Assembly: GCA_029782295.1 (NCBI GenBank)
Contig: JAKOVB010000027.1
Span: forward strand, 62,001 to 126,000
Direction: 5' to 3'
Length of the DNA: 64,000 nucleotides
Origin: Pseudomonadota bacterium
GTDB lineage: Bacteria; Pseudomonadota; Gammaproteobacteria; Burkholderiales; Methylophilaceae
Below are positions 29,696-40,883 of this stretch, one piece after another (the first letter of the stretch is position 1; the number at the start of each line of letters is the position of its first letter). The translations under genes were made by a program, and so were the position numbers. The notes below the pieces were generated by a model that searched no databases, had not been told where the DNA came from, and saw nothing but the letters and a program-made list of their open reading frames with translations.

Positions 29696-30406
29696 TCAGT
29701 CCTGCTTCAAGCCTTCAAGCCAGACCGCATAAACCCGACCAGCCACCTCATTGAGGGCCGCCACTTTGGGAACCAGATCACGCTCGATCTCGACCGGGGG
29801 CTGCACACCGGGACTCGCCGCCGCCTCGGCCATTTCTTCAGCCCCGATGCGGCACCATTCGCGCACCATTCCGGCTGTCATCTCGATGTGGCACTGAAAA
29901 CCAAGGTGCTTGCCCAGCGCAAAGGCCTGATGCCGGCAATAACGGCTCGCCAGCAACAGCTCCGCGCCCGGCGGGATGGAAAAGGTTTCGCCATGCCAGT
30001 GAAAAGCCGTGAAATTCGAGAGCGTCCCGAACCACTGCTGTGCGGCATCCGTCCTGGCCACCTCGACTTCACCCCAGCCGATTTCCTTGATGGGGTTGCG
30101 CGTGACAGTGCCGCCCAATGCCTTCGCCATGAGCTGGCCACCCAGGCAATGCCCCAATACCGGGATATCCGCCGCGACCGCGCCCCGAATCAGTGCCAGC
30201 ACCGGCGGAATCCATGGCAAATCGTCGTTCACGCTCATGGGGCCGCCCATGAATACCAGCCCGCTGAAGGCTTCCGGCCCTTCAGGCAGAGCATCCCCGG
30301 CATCGATGCACACCAGCTGCCACGGGATGCCGCAGGCATCGAGGAAGTCGGCCAGGTAGCCCGGCCCCTCGGTTGTCGCGTGTCGGAAAATAGCAACGGG
30401 TTTCAT
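29696..30406 (-). CDS. Class I glutamine amidotransferase (GMP synthase-like domain protein)
   Basis: This 236-residue protein has the GATase1 nucleophile elbow PVLGHCLGGQLMA, with the His and Glu of the triad in FQCHIEM, and an FMGGPMSVND oxyanion segment. It belongs to the stand-alone YfeJ/GuaA-like group, which hydrolyse glutamine or gamma-glutamyl compounds; the true substrate is unknown. Its start overlaps the rluE stop by 4 bases. Confidence 0.88.
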   Translation of the reverse strand: MKPVAIFRHATTEGPGYLADFLDACGIPWQLVCIDAGDALPEGPEAFSGLVFMGGPMSVNDDLPWIPPVLALIRGAVAADIPVLGHCLGGQLMAKALGGTVTRNPIKEIGWGEVEVARTDAAQQWFGTLSNFTAFHWHGETFSIPPGAELLLASRYCRHQAFALGKHLGFQCHIEMTAGMVREWCRIGAEEMAEAAASPGVQPPVEIERDLVPKVAALNEVAGRVYAVWLEGLKQD

Positions 30407-30993
30407 GATCTTCTGACCGGCTTTCGTGACGTGGATGATGAAGAAACTTTAGCAACCGGCGTGCCAATCTGGCGCCACGCGCCCGGGTCGATATCCTTCA
30501 GGGTATATTCCCCGACCGCCCAGCGGATCAGTCGCAGGGTCGGAAACCCGACCTTGGCCGTCATGCGCCGCACCTGACGGTTCTTGCCTTCGGCGATGAT
30601 CACCTCGATCCAGGTGGTCGGAATCGCCTTGCGTTCACGAATGGGTGGAGTTCGCGGCCAGAGCCCGGCCGGTTCATCAATGACCCGCACCCTGGCCGGC
30701 TGGGTCACGAAATCCCCCAGATCGACGCCTTGCCGCAGGGGCGCCAGGCTTTCCTCGGTTGGCACACCCTCCACCTGGACCCAATAGGTCTTGGGCTGTT
30801 TGTGCCTGGGATCGGACAAACGATGTTGCAGCGCGCCGTCATCGGTTAAAATAAGCAATCCCTCACTGTCGGTATCCAGCCGCCCAGCCGCATAGACGCC
30901 GGGGATCGGAATGTAGTCCTTGAGCGTCGGATGGACCTCGTGTTTGCTGAACTGGCAAACCACGTTGAACGGTTTATTGAACAGGATAATCAA
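30403..30993 (-). CDS. rluE: 23S rRNA pseudouridine(2457) synthase
   Basis: This 196-residue enzyme of the RsuA/RluE family has the catalytic segment [17 protein letters not shown] with its aspartate and the later [22 protein letters not shown]. It lacks the N-terminal S4 domain, as RluE does. It is divergent from icd with only 17 bases between start codons, so the icd promoter must lie inside rluE. Confidence 0.93.
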   Translation of the reverse strand: MIILFNKPFNVVCQFSKHEVHPTLKDYIPIPGVYAAGRLDTDSEGLLILTDDGALQHRLSDPRHKQPKTYWVQVEGVPTEESLAPLRQGVDLGDFVTQPARVRVIDEPAGLWPRTPPIRERKAIPTTWIEVIIAEGKNRQVRRMTAKVGFPTLRLIRWAVGEYTLKDIDPGAWRQIGTPVAKVSSSSTSRKPVRRS

Positions 30994-31010
30994 GTTTTCA
31001 GGAGCCTTTT

Positions 31011-32249
31011 ATGAGCAGCAAAATCAGCGTGCCCGCCAACGGGCAAAAAATCACGGTCAATGCCGACAACAGCCTGAACGTTCCCGACCATCCGATTATC
31101 CCATTTATCGAAGGTGACGGCATCGGCTTCGACATCACCCCGCCGATGAAGCGCGTGGTCGATGCGGCCGTCAACAAGGCTTACTCTGGCCGTCGCAGCA
31201 TTGAATGGATGGAAGTTTTCGCTGGTGAGAAATCCACCAAGGTCTACGGTGACAACGTGTGGCTGCCGGAAGAAACCATGCAGGCCGTGAAGGACTACGT
31301 GATCTCCATCAAGGGTCCGCTGACCACCCCGGTCGGCGGCGGCATCCGCTCGCTCAACGTCACCCTGCGCCAGGAACTCGACCTCTACGTCTGCCTGCGC
31401 CCGGTCCAGTATTTCGACGGCGTGCCCAGCCCGGTCAAGCATCCGGAAAAAACCGACATGGTGATCTTCCGGGAGAATACCGAAGACATTTATGCCGGCA
31501 TCGAATTCGCCGCGGGTTCCGAGGACGTCAAGAAAGTCATCGGGTTCCTGCGCGACATGGGGGCAGCCAAGAAGATCCGTTTCCCGGAAAGTTCTGCCAT
31601 CGGCATCAAGCCGGTGTCCGAAGAAGGCACCAAGCGCCTGGTACGCAAGGCCATCCAGTATGCGATCGACAACGGCCGCAAGTCCGTCACCATCGTGCAC
31701 AAGGGCAACATCATGAAATTCACCGAAGGGGGCTTCAAGAATTGGGGCTACGAAATCGCCAAGCAGGAATTCGGCGCGGTGGAGATTGATGGCGGACCCT
31801 GGTGCCAATTGCCGAACGGCATCGTCATCAAGGACTGCATCGCTGACGCGTTCCTGCAGGAAATCCTGCTGCACCCGGAAGACCACAGCGTCGTCGCGAC
31901 CCTCAACCTGAACGGCGACTACGTCTCAGACGCGCTGGCCGCACAAGTCGGCGGCATCGGCATCGCCCCAGGCGCGAACCTGTCCGACACCGTCGCGATG
32001 TTCGAGGCGACCCATGGCACCGCCCCCAAGATCGCCGGCAAGGACCTGGCCAACCCGTCTTCGCTGATCCTGTCTGCGGAAATGATGCTGCGCCACATGG
32101 GCTGGACCGAAGCCGCCGACCTCGTCCTGCAGGGCGTCGGCAAGGCCATCGCCAGCAAGCGCGTTACCTGGGACTTCTCCAGCCAGATGGAAGGCGCGAC
32201 TCAGGTCTCCTGCTCCCAGTTCGGCGAGGAAATCGTCAGCCAGATGTAA
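31011..32249 (+). CDS. icd: NADP-dependent isocitrate dehydrogenase
   Basis: This 412-residue TCA-cycle enzyme oxidises isocitrate to 2-oxoglutarate. The substrate-binding [23 protein letters not shown] with its phosphorylatable serine, the [11 protein letters not shown] region and the NADP-site [11 protein letters not shown] are present. An AGGAG site lies 7 bases before the ATG. A bidirectional terminator follows it. Confidence 0.97.
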   Translation: MSSKISVPANGQKITVNADNSLNVPDHPIIPFIEGDGIGFDITPPMKRVVDAAVNKAYSGRRSIEWMEVFAGEKSTKVYGDNVWLPEETMQAVKDYVISIKGPLTTPVGGGIRSLNVTLRQELDLYVCLRPVQYFDGVPSPVKHPEKTDMVIFRENTEDIYAGIEFAAGSEDVKKVIGFLRDMGAAKKIRFPESSAIGIKPVSEEGTKRLVRKAIQYAIDNGRKSVTIVHKGNIMKFTEGGFKNWGYEIAKQEFGAVEIDGGPWCQLPNGIVIKDCIADAFLQEILLHPEDHSVVATLNLNGDYVSDALAAQVGGIGIAPGANLSDTVAMFEATHGTAPKIAGKDLANPSSLILSAEMMLRHMGWTEAADLVLQGVGKAIASKRVTWDFSSQMEGATQVSCSQFGEEIVSQM

Positions 32250-32262
32250 TTCGGACGGCAAC

Positions 32263-32292
32263 AAAAAAGGCGGCTCGCGAGCCGCCTTTTTT
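32263..32292. terminator. Bidirectional terminator between icd and fba
   Basis: The perfect palindrome GGCGGCTCGCGAGCCGCC (32269-32286) is flanked by six A on the left and six T on the right, so it can stop transcripts from both icd (plus) and fba (minus). Confidence 0.93.
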
Positions 32293-32313
32293 ACGCCTGT
32301 CGCCAGTGCGAGA

Positions 32314-33384
32314 CTACCTGACGATCGCCGCCAGTTCCCCGTTCTTGTAGCGATCCGACATCTTCTCGCAGGACATGGCCTTGATCCTGGAGGCCTGCCC
32401 GGCGGAACCGAACGCCTCAAAACGGGCCCGGCACACTTCGCTCATGGCCTTGGTCGCCGCCAGCAGGAACTTGCGCGGATCCAGTTCCTTGCGGTTCTGC
32501 TCCTGTGTCAGGAATCGACGTACGGCCCCCATGGAAGCAATGCGCAGATCGGTATCGATATTAACCTTGCGCACACCATTCCTGATGCCCTCGACGATTT
32601 CCTCGACCGGCACGCCATAGGTCTCGCCGATATCACCGCCGCATTCGTTGATAATCTTCAGCCATTCCTGCGGAACGGAAGACGAACCATGCATCACCAG
32701 ATGCGTGTTGGGAATGCGTGCGTGAATTTCCTTGATGCGGCTGATCGCCAGCACATCTCCGGTCGGCGGGCGGGTAAACTTGTAGGCGCCATGCGAAGTG
32801 CCGATGGCGATCGCCAGCGCATCCACGCCGGTCGCCTTAACGAACGCAGCCGCCTCTTCCGGGTCGGTCAGCAGGCTGGAGTGATCCAGCACGCCCTCGG
32901 CACCGTGGCCGTCTTCTTCTCCGGCCATGCCGGTTTCCAGCGAACCGAGGCAACCCAGTTCCCCTTCCACGGACACACCGACGGCATGCGCCATGTCGAC
33001 CACCTTTCGGGTCACTTCGACGTTGTACTCATAGCTGGCCGGAGTCTTCATGTCCTCCTTCAGCGAACCGTCCATCATCACGCTGGAAAAACCGGAACGG
33101 ATCGCCTGGATGCAGACGGCCGGGGAGGAACCGTGATCCTGGTGCATCACTACCGGAATGTGCGGATACGCCTCGACCGCCGCTGACACCAGATGGCGCA
33201 GGAAAGCTTCGCCCGCATATTTTCTGGCCCCGGCAGAACCTTGCAGGATGACCGGGCTGTCCACGGCATCCGCGGCCTGCATGATGGCGTGGATCTGCTC
33301 CATGTTGTTGACGTTGAATGCCGGCAGGCCATAGGAATGTTCTGCTGCGTGGTCCAGTAACTGCCTCAGCGATACGAGTGCCAT
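32314..33384 (-). CDS. fba: Class II fructose-bisphosphate aldolase
   Basis: This 356-residue zinc aldolase cleaves or forms fructose 1,6-bisphosphate (and sedoheptulose bisphosphate in the Calvin cycle). Metal and substrate segments [23 protein letters not shown] and [10 protein letters not shown] are present. It is the last gene of the tkt-gap-pgk-pyk-fba block, with AAGGAG before the ATG. Confidence 0.96.
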   Translation of the reverse strand: MALVSLRQLLDHAAEHSYGLPAFNVNNMEQIHAIMQAADAVDSPVILQGSAGARKYAGEAFLRHLVSAAVEAYPHIPVVMHQDHGSSPAVCIQAIRSGFSSVMMDGSLKEDMKTPASYEYNVEVTRKVVDMAHAVGVSVEGELGCLGSLETGMAGEEDGHGAEGVLDHSSLLTDPEEAAAFVKATGVDALAIAIGTSHGAYKFTRPPTGDVLAISRIKEIHARIPNTHLVMHGSSSVPQEWLKIINECGGDIGETYGVPVEEIVEGIRNGVRKVNIDTDLRIASMGAVRRFLTQEQNRKELDPRKFLLAATKAMSEVCRARFEAFGSAGQASRIKAMSCEKMSDRYKNGELAAIVR

Positions 33385-33419
33385 GATGTACTCCTTGAAC
33401 GGTCTATTCCCGGATTAGA

Positions 33420-34859
33420 TCAGCTTTTCCGATGCTCGCCAACCTTGACGATCTTCAGGGTATTGGTGCCCCCGGAAACACCGACCGGCTCGCCGATGGT
33501 CAGCAGGATCAGGTCTCCATCCTTGAACGCGCCGCGCATGCGCAATTCGTCTTCGGCGTCCTGAAGGATCTGGTCTCGATCATCGGTACTCTGCTCGAAC
33601 GGATAAGGGTAGACACCGCGGAATAACGTGAGTTTACGGCGGGTTTCCTTTTTGCCGGCCAGTGCGTAGATCGGCACCAGCGTATTGGCTCGCGACAGCC
33701 ACATCACCGCCGTTCCTGACTCGGTCAGCGAGGCAATCGCCTTGACCTTGAGGTGTTGTGCCACGTGCACTGCCGCCATCGCGATCGACTCGTCGATGCG
33801 GTGGAAATCCTTGTTCCCCTTGGGTTTCAGGTGCTGGCTGTCATAATCTTTTTCGGCCTCGCGACAGACACGGTCCATCGCCAGAATCGCTTCGACCGGA
33901 TACTTGCCTGCGGCGCTTTCGGCGGACAGCATCACGGCATCGGTGCCATCCAGCACGGCGTTGGCCACATCGGAGACTTCGGCGCGGGTTGGAATCGGGT
34001 TGGTGATCATGGACTCCATCATCTGCGTCGCAGTAATGACCAGTTTGTTGCGGGCACGGGCCATCCGGATCATGCGTTTCTGCAGCCCCGGCACGGCCGC
34101 ATCCCCGACCTCGACGCCCAGATCGCCCCGTGCCACCATGATGGCTTCGGAAGCATCGATGATCTCCTCCAGCGCCACGATCGCCTCGGCACGCTCCACC
34201 TTGGCGATGATGCCGGCATGTCCGCCAGCCTCGCGTACCAGTTTGCGGGCGTATTCCACGTCTGCTCCGGAACGGGGGAAGGAAATCGCCACATAATCGG
34301 CATCCAGCGCGACTGCGGTCTTGATGTCTTCCTTGTCCTTATCGGTCAGCGCCTCGGCAGCCAGACCGCCGCCCTGGCGGTTGATCCCCTTGTTGTTGGA
34401 CAGCACGCCACCGACATTCACCACACAATGAATTTCGCTTCCCTTGACCGATTCGACCGTCATCACGATGCGTCCATCGTCTAGCAGCAACACGGCTCCC
34501 GGCTCGACTTCCTGCGGCAGGGTCTTGTAGTCCAGGCCGACCCGCTCGCGATTCCCCAAGGCACATTCGGCATCCAGAATAAACTTGTCGCGGACAGCCA
34601 GTTCGATCTTGCCGCCCTCGAACTTCCCGATGCGGATCTTCGGACCCTGCAGGTCGCAAAGCACGCCGATCGGCCGCCGATGACGCGCAGCGATCTCACG
34701 CACCAGGTTGGCAGCCGCCACATGGTCCTGAGCGGTGCCGTGCGAGAAATTGAGACGGACCAGATCCACGCCGGCTTCCGCCATGCGGTTCAGCACTTCC
34801 TCACTGTTGGAAGCCGGCCCCAGAGTGGCCACAATTTTGGTTTTACGCAGTATTGTCAT
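33420..34859 (-). CDS. pyk: Pyruvate kinase
   Basis: This 479-residue enzyme converts phosphoenolpyruvate and ADP into pyruvate and ATP. The N-terminal TKIVATLGPASNS, the catalytic IAKVERAEAI and ITATQMMESMI segments and the C-terminal regulatory domain are intact. It lies between pgk and fba, 35 bases before fba. Confidence 0.97.
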   Translation of the reverse strand: MTILRKTKIVATLGPASNSEEVLNRMAEAGVDLVRLNFSHGTAQDHVAAANLVREIAARHRRPIGVLCDLQGPKIRIGKFEGGKIELAVRDKFILDAECALGNRERVGLDYKTLPQEVEPGAVLLLDDGRIVMTVESVKGSEIHCVVNVGGVLSNNKGINRQGGGLAAEALTDKDKEDIKTAVALDADYVAISFPRSGADVEYARKLVREAGGHAGIIAKVERAEAIVALEEIIDASEAIMVARGDLGVEVGDAAVPGLQKRMIRMARARNKLVITATQMMESMITNPIPTRAEVSDVANAVLDGTDAVMLSAESAAGKYPVEAILAMDRVCREAEKDYDSQHLKPKGNKDFHRIDESIAMAAVHVAQHLKVKAIASLTESGTAVMWLSRANTLVPIYALAGKKETRRKLTLFRGVYPYPFEQSTDDRDQILQDAEDELRMRGAFKDGDLILLTIGEPVGVSGGTNTLKIVKVGEHRKS

Positions 34860-34878
34860 TCAGACTCTCAAAATAATG

Positions 34879-34907
34879 ACGGGAAACCCGACCGGCGGGT
34901 TTCCCGT
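34879..34907 (-). terminator. Hairpin between pgk and pyk (terminator or processing site)
   Basis: ACGGGAAACCCG and CGGGTTTCCCGT form a perfect 12-bp stem with the 5-base loop ACCGG. On the minus strand only a modest TTATTTT tract follows, so it may be a partial terminator or an RNA-stability element lowering pyk and fba expression relative to pgk. Confidence 0.65.
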
Positions 34908-34929
34908 GAAGCACTACGGATTCGGATGA

Positions 34930-36111
34930 TCAGCCTTTTGCACGCTGTTCCAGGATATCCACGGCCGGCAGTTTCTTGCCTTCAAGGAACTCGAGGAAGG
35001 CTCCCCCCGCTGTCGAGATATATGACACCTTGTCGTAGATATCGTATTTCTGGATGGCGGCAATCGTGTCACCGCCACCGGCCAGGGTAAACGCCTTGGT
35101 TTCGGCAATCGCCATCGCGATAGTCTTGGTCCCCTCGCCAAACTGGTCAAACTCGAACACGCCAACCGGACCATTCCACACTACGGTACCCGCCTTCATG
35201 ATGATGTCGGCCAGTTCCTGCGCACTCTTCGGTCCAATGTCGAAAATCATGTCGTCATCCGCCACACTACCTGCGTCCTTCAACACAGCAGGCTCGTTGG
35301 CATCAAATCGCTTGCCGCAGACCACGTCAACGGCAATCGGCACCGCCGCGCCACGCGCAGACATCTTGTCCATCAGCGCCTTGGCTGTCGGCACCAGATC
35401 ATCCTCGCACAGCGACTTGCCGACATTCTTGCCGGCCGCCTTGAGGAAGGTATTGGCGATGCCGCCGCCTACCACCAACTGATCCACTTTTTCAGACAGG
35501 CTTTCCAGCACGGTCAGCTTGGTGGAAACCTTGCTGCCGCCGACGATTGCCACCATCGGGCGCGCCGGGCTCAACAGCGCCTTGGTCAGCGCATCCAGCT
35601 CTTCGGTCAGCAGGATACCTGCCGCCGCGACCGGTGCGTATTGCGCAATCCCATAAGTGGAGGCTTCAGCGCGATGCGCGGTACCAAACGCATCCATGAC
35701 AAAAATGTCGCACAGCGCCGCATACTTGCGGGCCGTGTCTTCCACATTCTTCTTTTCACCCTTGTTGAAGCGGCAGTTTTCCAGCAGCACCACTTCGCCT
35801 TCGGCCACATCGAAACCGCCATTCACCCAGTCGCGCACCACGCGTACCGGTTTGCCCAGCTTGGCGGAAATCACGTCCGCCACCGGCTGCAGCGAGTTTT
35901 CTTCAGAAAAGACACCCTCTTCTGGGCGGCCCAGATGCGAGGTCACCATGACCTTGGCACCCGCCTTGAGCGCATGCTCGATGGTGGGCATGGAGGCCGT
36001 AATGCGGGCGTCGGAAGTGACTTTGCCATCCTTCACCGGCACATTGAGGTCTGCCCGGATGAAGACGCGCTTGCCCTTCAGATCCAGGTCGGTCATTTTG
36101 ATTACGGACAT
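34930..36111 (-). CDS. pgk: Phosphoglycerate kinase
   Basis: This 393-residue monomeric kinase interconverts 1,3-bisphosphoglycerate and 3-phosphoglycerate. It has [19 protein letters not shown] at the N-terminus, [10 protein letters not shown] and the C-terminal GGGDTIAAI nucleotide-binding loop. The frame is open to 36237, but the ATG at 36111 has GGAG upstream and begins the true family N-terminus; the extra part is the intergenic hairpin. Confidence 0.97.
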   Translation of the reverse strand: MSVIKMTDLDLKGKRVFIRADLNVPVKDGKVTSDARITASMPTIEHALKAGAKVMVTSHLGRPEEGVFSEENSLQPVADVISAKLGKPVRVVRDWVNGGFDVAEGEVVLLENCRFNKGEKKNVEDTARKYAALCDIFVMDAFGTAHRAEASTYGIAQYAPVAAAGILLTEELDALTKALLSPARPMVAIVGGSKVSTKLTVLESLSEKVDQLVVGGGIANTFLKAAGKNVGKSLCEDDLVPTAKALMDKMSARGAAVPIAVDVVCGKRFDANEPAVLKDAGSVADDDMIFDIGPKSAQELADIIMKAGTVVWNGPVGVFEFDQFGEGTKTIAMAIAETKAFTLAGGGDTIAAIQKYDIYDKVSYISTAGGAFLEFLEGKKLPAVDILEQRAKG

Positions 36112-36147
36112 TTCGTTCTCCATCCAGTTTTCATTGAAACAGAGGAA

Positions 36148-36264
36148 CCGTGAGCGAGCGTGATGAAGCGCAAGGCGCGTGGTGCGCACGAAACGAGACA
36201 GTACTTTCAGTACGGCGAGTTTCGGAGCACCGCGCAACGCCGCGATTCGCTCGCGCAGCCACGG
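36148..36264. repeat. Long imperfect hairpin between gap and pgk
   Basis: About 117 bases fold back on themselves. CCGTG (36148-36152) pairs with CACGG (36260-36264), GCGAGCG with CGCTCGC, GCGCxGGTGC with GCACCGCGC, CGAAAC with GTTTCG, and an inner GTAC...GTAC closes the tip. It spans nearly the whole gap-pgk spacer. It could be a mobile hairpin (REP/MITE-like) element, an RNA processing site or an attenuator. Confidence 0.6.
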
Positions 36265-36266
36265 CT

Positions 36267-37268
<1,002 letters not shown>

Positions 37269-37285
37269 CTACATCCTCTTTTCAC

Positions 37286-37322
37286 AAACAAAAAGGGGCC
37301 CAAGCATACACCGGGGCCCCTT
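37286..37322 (-). terminator. Rho-independent terminator after tkt
   Basis: AAGGGGCCC (37293-37301) and GGGCCCCTT (37314-37322) form a perfect 9-bp stem with a 12-base loop. On the minus strand it is followed by TTTTTGTTTG. It lies 18 bases after tkt, so gap-pgk-pyk-fba may be partly separate from tkt. Confidence 0.82.
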
Positions 37323-37339
37323 CAAAGCTACTGCATAGA

Positions 37340-39328
37340 TTACAGCACAGACTTCACGGTCTTCACCACGTTCTCAACGGTGAAACCGAAGTGCTTGAAC
37401 AGCACGCCGCCCGGAGCGGATTCGCCGAAGGTATCGATACCGACGACTGCACCTTCCAGGCCGACATACTTGCGCCAGAAGTCCGGGTGAGCGGCTTCTA
37501 CTGCCACGCGCTTCACGCCCGGGGTCAGGACGCTGTCCTTGTATGCCTGATCCTGACGGTCGAAGACGTTGGTGGACGGCATGGAAACCACGCGCACCTT
37601 CTTGCCTTCGTTGGTCAGTTCGGCAGCAGCCTTGATGGCCAGATCCAGTTCGGAACCGTTGGCGATGATGATCACATCGGCCTTGCCGGCGCAGTCGGAG
37701 AACACGTAACCGCCCTTGCGGACCAGGTCGAATTGCGCTTCGTCGTGCTTGATGCCCGGCACGTTCTGACGGGACAGCACCAGGCTGGTCGGGCCTTCGG
37801 TACGCTCGACTGCAGCCACCCAGGCAATCGCCGTTTCGGTGGAGTCAGCCGGACGCCATACGTCCATGCGCGGGATGTAACGCAGACCAGCGGTGTTCTC
37901 GACCGGCTGGTGGGTCGGGCCGTCTTCACCCTGACCGATGGAGTCGTGGGTCAGCACGTACACCACGCGCTGATGCATCAGCGCAGACATACGCATACCG
38001 GACTTCATGTAGTCGGAGAACATGTGGAAGGTGCCGCCGAACGGCAGAATGCCGCCGTGCAGTGCCATACCGTTCATGATGTGGGCCATACCGAATTCAC
38101 GGACGCCGTAGGAGATGTAGTTGCCCGGCTTCTTGCCATGGACGTGGTGTGCACCCGTCCAGTTGGTCAGGTTGGAACCGGTCAGGTCAGCGGAACCGCC
38201 GACGAATTCAGGCAGGATGGCAGCCAGAGCATTGATGGCGTTCTGGGAAGCCTTACGGGTCGCAACGGTTTCAGCCTTCTCGTTGGTCGCCTTGATCATT
38301 GCAGCAGTGGCTTCCTTCCAGTTGGCCGGCAGTTCACCTGCCATGCGGCGCTTGAACTCGGCGGCTTCGGCCGGGAATGCCTTGGCGTACTCGGCGAACT
38401 TGTTGTTCCACAGGGTTTCAGCGCCCTGGCCCTTGGTGCGGGCGTCCCAGCCTTCGTACACATCCTTCGGAATCACGAACGGCTCGTGGTTCCAGCCGAT
38501 GTTGGCGCGGGTCGCAGCGACTTCGGCCTCGCCCAGTGCGGAACCGTGGCAGTCGTGGCTGCCGCACTTGTTCGGGGAACCCCAGCCGATGATGGTCTTG
38601 GTGCAGATCAGGGACGGCTTGTCGGTCACCTTCTTGGCTTCTTCGATGGCAGCGTTGATCGCAACCGGATCGTGGCCGTCAACGTTGCGGACAACGTGCC
38701 AGCCGTAAGCTTCGAAACGACCAGCGGTGTCGTCGGTATACCAGCCTTCGATGTGACCATCGATGGAGATGCCGTTGTCATCCCAGAACGCGGTCAGCTT
38801 GCCCAGACCCCAGGTACCGGCCAGCGCACAGGCTTCGTGGGAGATGCCTTCCATCATGCAGCCGTCGCCCAGGAACACCCAGGTGCGGTGGTCGACGATT
38901 TCGTGGCCAGGCTTGTTGAACTGGTTGGCCAGCAGTTTTTCAGCCATGGCGAAACCAACGGCGTTGGTAATGCCCTGACCCAGCGGGCCGGTGGTGGTTT
39001 CAACGCCAGGGGCGTAACCGTATTCCGGGTGGCCGGCGCACTTGGAGTGCAGCTGACGGAAAGTCTTGATCTCGTCCATCGGCAGGTCGTAGCCGGACAG
39101 GTGCAGCAGCGAGTAAATCAGCATGGAACCGTGGCCGTTCGACAGAATGAAACGGTCGCGGTTGGCCCAGCTCGGGTTGGCCGGGTTGTGGCTCAGGTGG
39201 TTGTTCCACAGCACTTCGGCGATGTCCGCCATGCCCATCGGGGCGCCCGGGTGACCGGAGTTGGCTTTCTGCACGGCATCCATCGCCAGGGCGCGGATGG
39301 CGTTTGCAAGTTCTTTACGAGTTGCCAT
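37340..39328 (-). CDS. tkt: Transketolase
   Basis: This 662-residue thiamine-diphosphate enzyme moves two-carbon units in the pentose phosphate and Calvin cycles. [19 protein letters not shown], the ThDP motif region [13 protein letters not shown] and the pyrimidine-domain [16 protein letters not shown] are intact. It heads the central-carbon block. A 193-base leader upstream presumably holds the promoter; I could not pick out a convincing -35/-10 pair there. Confidence 0.97.
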   Translation of the reverse strand: MATRKELANAIRALAMDAVQKANSGHPGAPMGMADIAEVLWNNHLSHNPANPSWANRDRFILSNGHGSMLIYSLLHLSGYDLPMDEIKTFRQLHSKCAGHPEYGYAPGVETTTGPLGQGITNAVGFAMAEKLLANQFNKPGHEIVDHRTWVFLGDGCMMEGISHEACALAGTWGLGKLTAFWDDNGISIDGHIEGWYTDDTAGRFEAYGWHVVRNVDGHDPVAINAAIEEAKKVTDKPSLICTKTIIGWGSPNKCGSHDCHGSALGEAEVAATRANIGWNHEPFVIPKDVYEGWDARTKGQGAETLWNNKFAEYAKAFPAEAAEFKRRMAGELPANWKEATAAMIKATNEKAETVATRKASQNAINALAAILPEFVGGSADLTGSNLTNWTGAHHVHGKKPGNYISYGVREFGMAHIMNGMALHGGILPFGGTFHMFSDYMKSGMRMSALMHQRVVYVLTHDSIGQGEDGPTHQPVENTAGLRYIPRMDVWRPADSTETAIAWVAAVERTEGPTSLVLSRQNVPGIKHDEAQFDLVRKGGYVFSDCAGKADVIIIANGSELDLAIKAAAELTNEGKKVRVVSMPSTNVFDRQDQAYKDSVLTPGVKRVAVEAAHPDFWRKYVGLEGAVVGIDTFGESAPGGVLFKHFGFTVENVVKTVKSVL

Positions 39329-39521
39329 AATCGTTCCTATCGTTTAGTCAAAAGCGAAAATTACTCCGGCCTGCGAAGGCTGGGGCGGATATTCATTTCC
39401 TCAGGGATTCCCCCCGGAAACAGGCTGGTTGGTATTTTTATAGCGCCTGAATAGGGAAAGTGGATCAATTATTCCCTTTTTACGTCTATTGAGCAATAGT
39501 CCAGCACCGTCAAAGTGCACG

Positions 39522-40076
39522 CTACTCGTTGATCCATTTGATGGAACAGCCGATGGAGGGCACCTGCTCGGCAGGCCCCCGACCGGTTTCCGCGACCTGC
39601 CGCATGGCATGAAACAGGTCACGCGTGCTATCCGGCGCCGTTTCCTTGCGCGACTCGTCGAAGCGGCCACGGTATTGCAGTTCGAGCCCGGCGTTGAAGC
39701 CGAAGAAGTCCGGCGTACAGACAGCCCCGTAGGCTTTCGCCACCTCCTGCGTTACATCGACCAGGTAAGGGAATGGAAAATCGAACTCCTGCGCCACCGC
39801 CTCCATGTAACGGAAGCTATCTTCCTTATAGTCGGCGGGATCGTTGGACATGATGGCCACCGCATTGACGCCCAGGGCTTTCAATTCACGCAAATCCTGA
39901 ACCAGGCGCGGGCGGATGGCTTTGACATAGGGGCAGTGATTGCAGATGAACATCACCAGCGTCCCCTTGGGACCACGCACGCGGTCCAGCGTCCAGATCT
40001 CGCCGTCGGTGCCGAGCAACCTGAAATCAGGGGCCTTCCAGCCGAAATCGCAAACCGGGGTATTCAGACTCACCAT
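39522..40076 (-). CDS. Thioredoxin-like/redoxin family protein
   Basis: This 184-residue protein has an AhpC/TSA-like thioredoxin fold: APDFRLLGTDGEIWTLDRV, then FICNHCPYVKAIRPRL with a CxxC pair (CNHC) and VCTPDFFGFNA near the cis-proline. No signal peptide is visible, so it acts in the cytosol. Members are annotated as thioredoxin-family or peroxiredoxin-like; the substrate is unknown. Confidence 0.88.
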   Translation of the reverse strand: MVSLNTPVCDFGWKAPDFRLLGTDGEIWTLDRVRGPKGTLVMFICNHCPYVKAIRPRLVQDLRELKALGVNAVAIMSNDPADYKEDSFRYMEAVAQEFDFPFPYLVDVTQEVAKAYGAVCTPDFFGFNAGLELQYRGRFDESRKETAPDSTRDLFHAMRQVAETGRGPAEQVPSIGCSIKWINE

Positions 40077-40140
40077 GGGAGGACTCCTTCATCTAGAATA
40101 ATGAAGTCGATTTTATCATTGGCGCAACGCGCATAAATCC

Positions 40141-40872
40141 ATGACCGCACCACGTTTTTTCTGTGACGCCAAGCTCGGGCCCGGCGTACAACTCGACCTG
40201 CCGGAAAATGCGGCCCACCATGCCAGCCGGGTGCTGCGACTGAAAGCCGGCGAAGAAGCCATCCTGTTCAACGGTAACGGCATGGATTACCAGGTCGAAC
40301 TCTTGCGCGTCAGCAAGGATGGCGTCACCGCCAAGGTCATCGCCATCAATGAGACAGCGCGAGAATCCCCCCTCAAGGTGACGCTTGCCCAGGCCATCTC
40401 CTCGGGTGACCGCATGGATTTCACCCTGCAGAAATCCGTGGAACTGGGGATTAGCCACATCGTTCCGCTGGCCGCGGAGCGGAGCGTGGTCAAGCTTTCC
40501 GGCGAACGCGCCGAACGCCGCCGCGAACACTGGCAGAACGTGGTGATTTCCGCTTGCGAACAATCCGGTCGAGCCTTCGTGCCCGCCGTGGAAGCTCCGC
40601 AACCGCTGACGAACTGGCTGGGCAGCATGCCCTCTTTCGCCCTGAAACTGATGCTCTCACCCACCGCCGAACTGAACCTGCACGACCTGCCCAGGCCGGA
40701 TGGCGACATTTGCCTGCTGATCGGTTGCGAAGGCGGCTTCGGCCCCGCCGAAGTGCTGGCGGCCGAGAGCGTCGGATTCACCCCCGTTCGCCTGGGTGCA
40801 CGCGTCCTGCGCACCGAAACCGCACCACTTGCCGCCCTTGCGGCCATCCAGACCTTGTGGGGAGATTTCTGA
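40141..40872 (+). CDS. rsmE: 16S rRNA (uracil(1498)-N3)-methyltransferase
   Basis: This 243-residue SPOUT-class methyltransferase has HHASRVLRLKAGEEAILFNG, QKSVELGISHIVPLAAERS and the knot motif LLIGCEGGFGPAEV, then LGARVLRTETAPLAALA. It modifies U1498 of 16S rRNA in assembled 30S subunits. Confidence 0.95.
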   Translation: MTAPRFFCDAKLGPGVQLDLPENAAHHASRVLRLKAGEEAILFNGNGMDYQVELLRVSKDGVTAKVIAINETARESPLKVTLAQAISSGDRMDFTLQKSVELGISHIVPLAAERSVVKLSGERAERRREHWQNVVISACEQSGRAFVPAVEAPQPLTNWLGSMPSFALKLMLSPTAELNLHDLPRPDGDICLLIGCEGGFGPAEVLAAESVGFTPVRLGARVLRTETAPLAALAAIQTLWGDF

Positions 40873-40883
40873 AAGCGTGCACC

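Noticed and set aside
37391-39454. 687-codon plus-strand open frame opposite transketolase
   Set aside because: Antisense shadow; transketolase motifs are complete on the minus strand.
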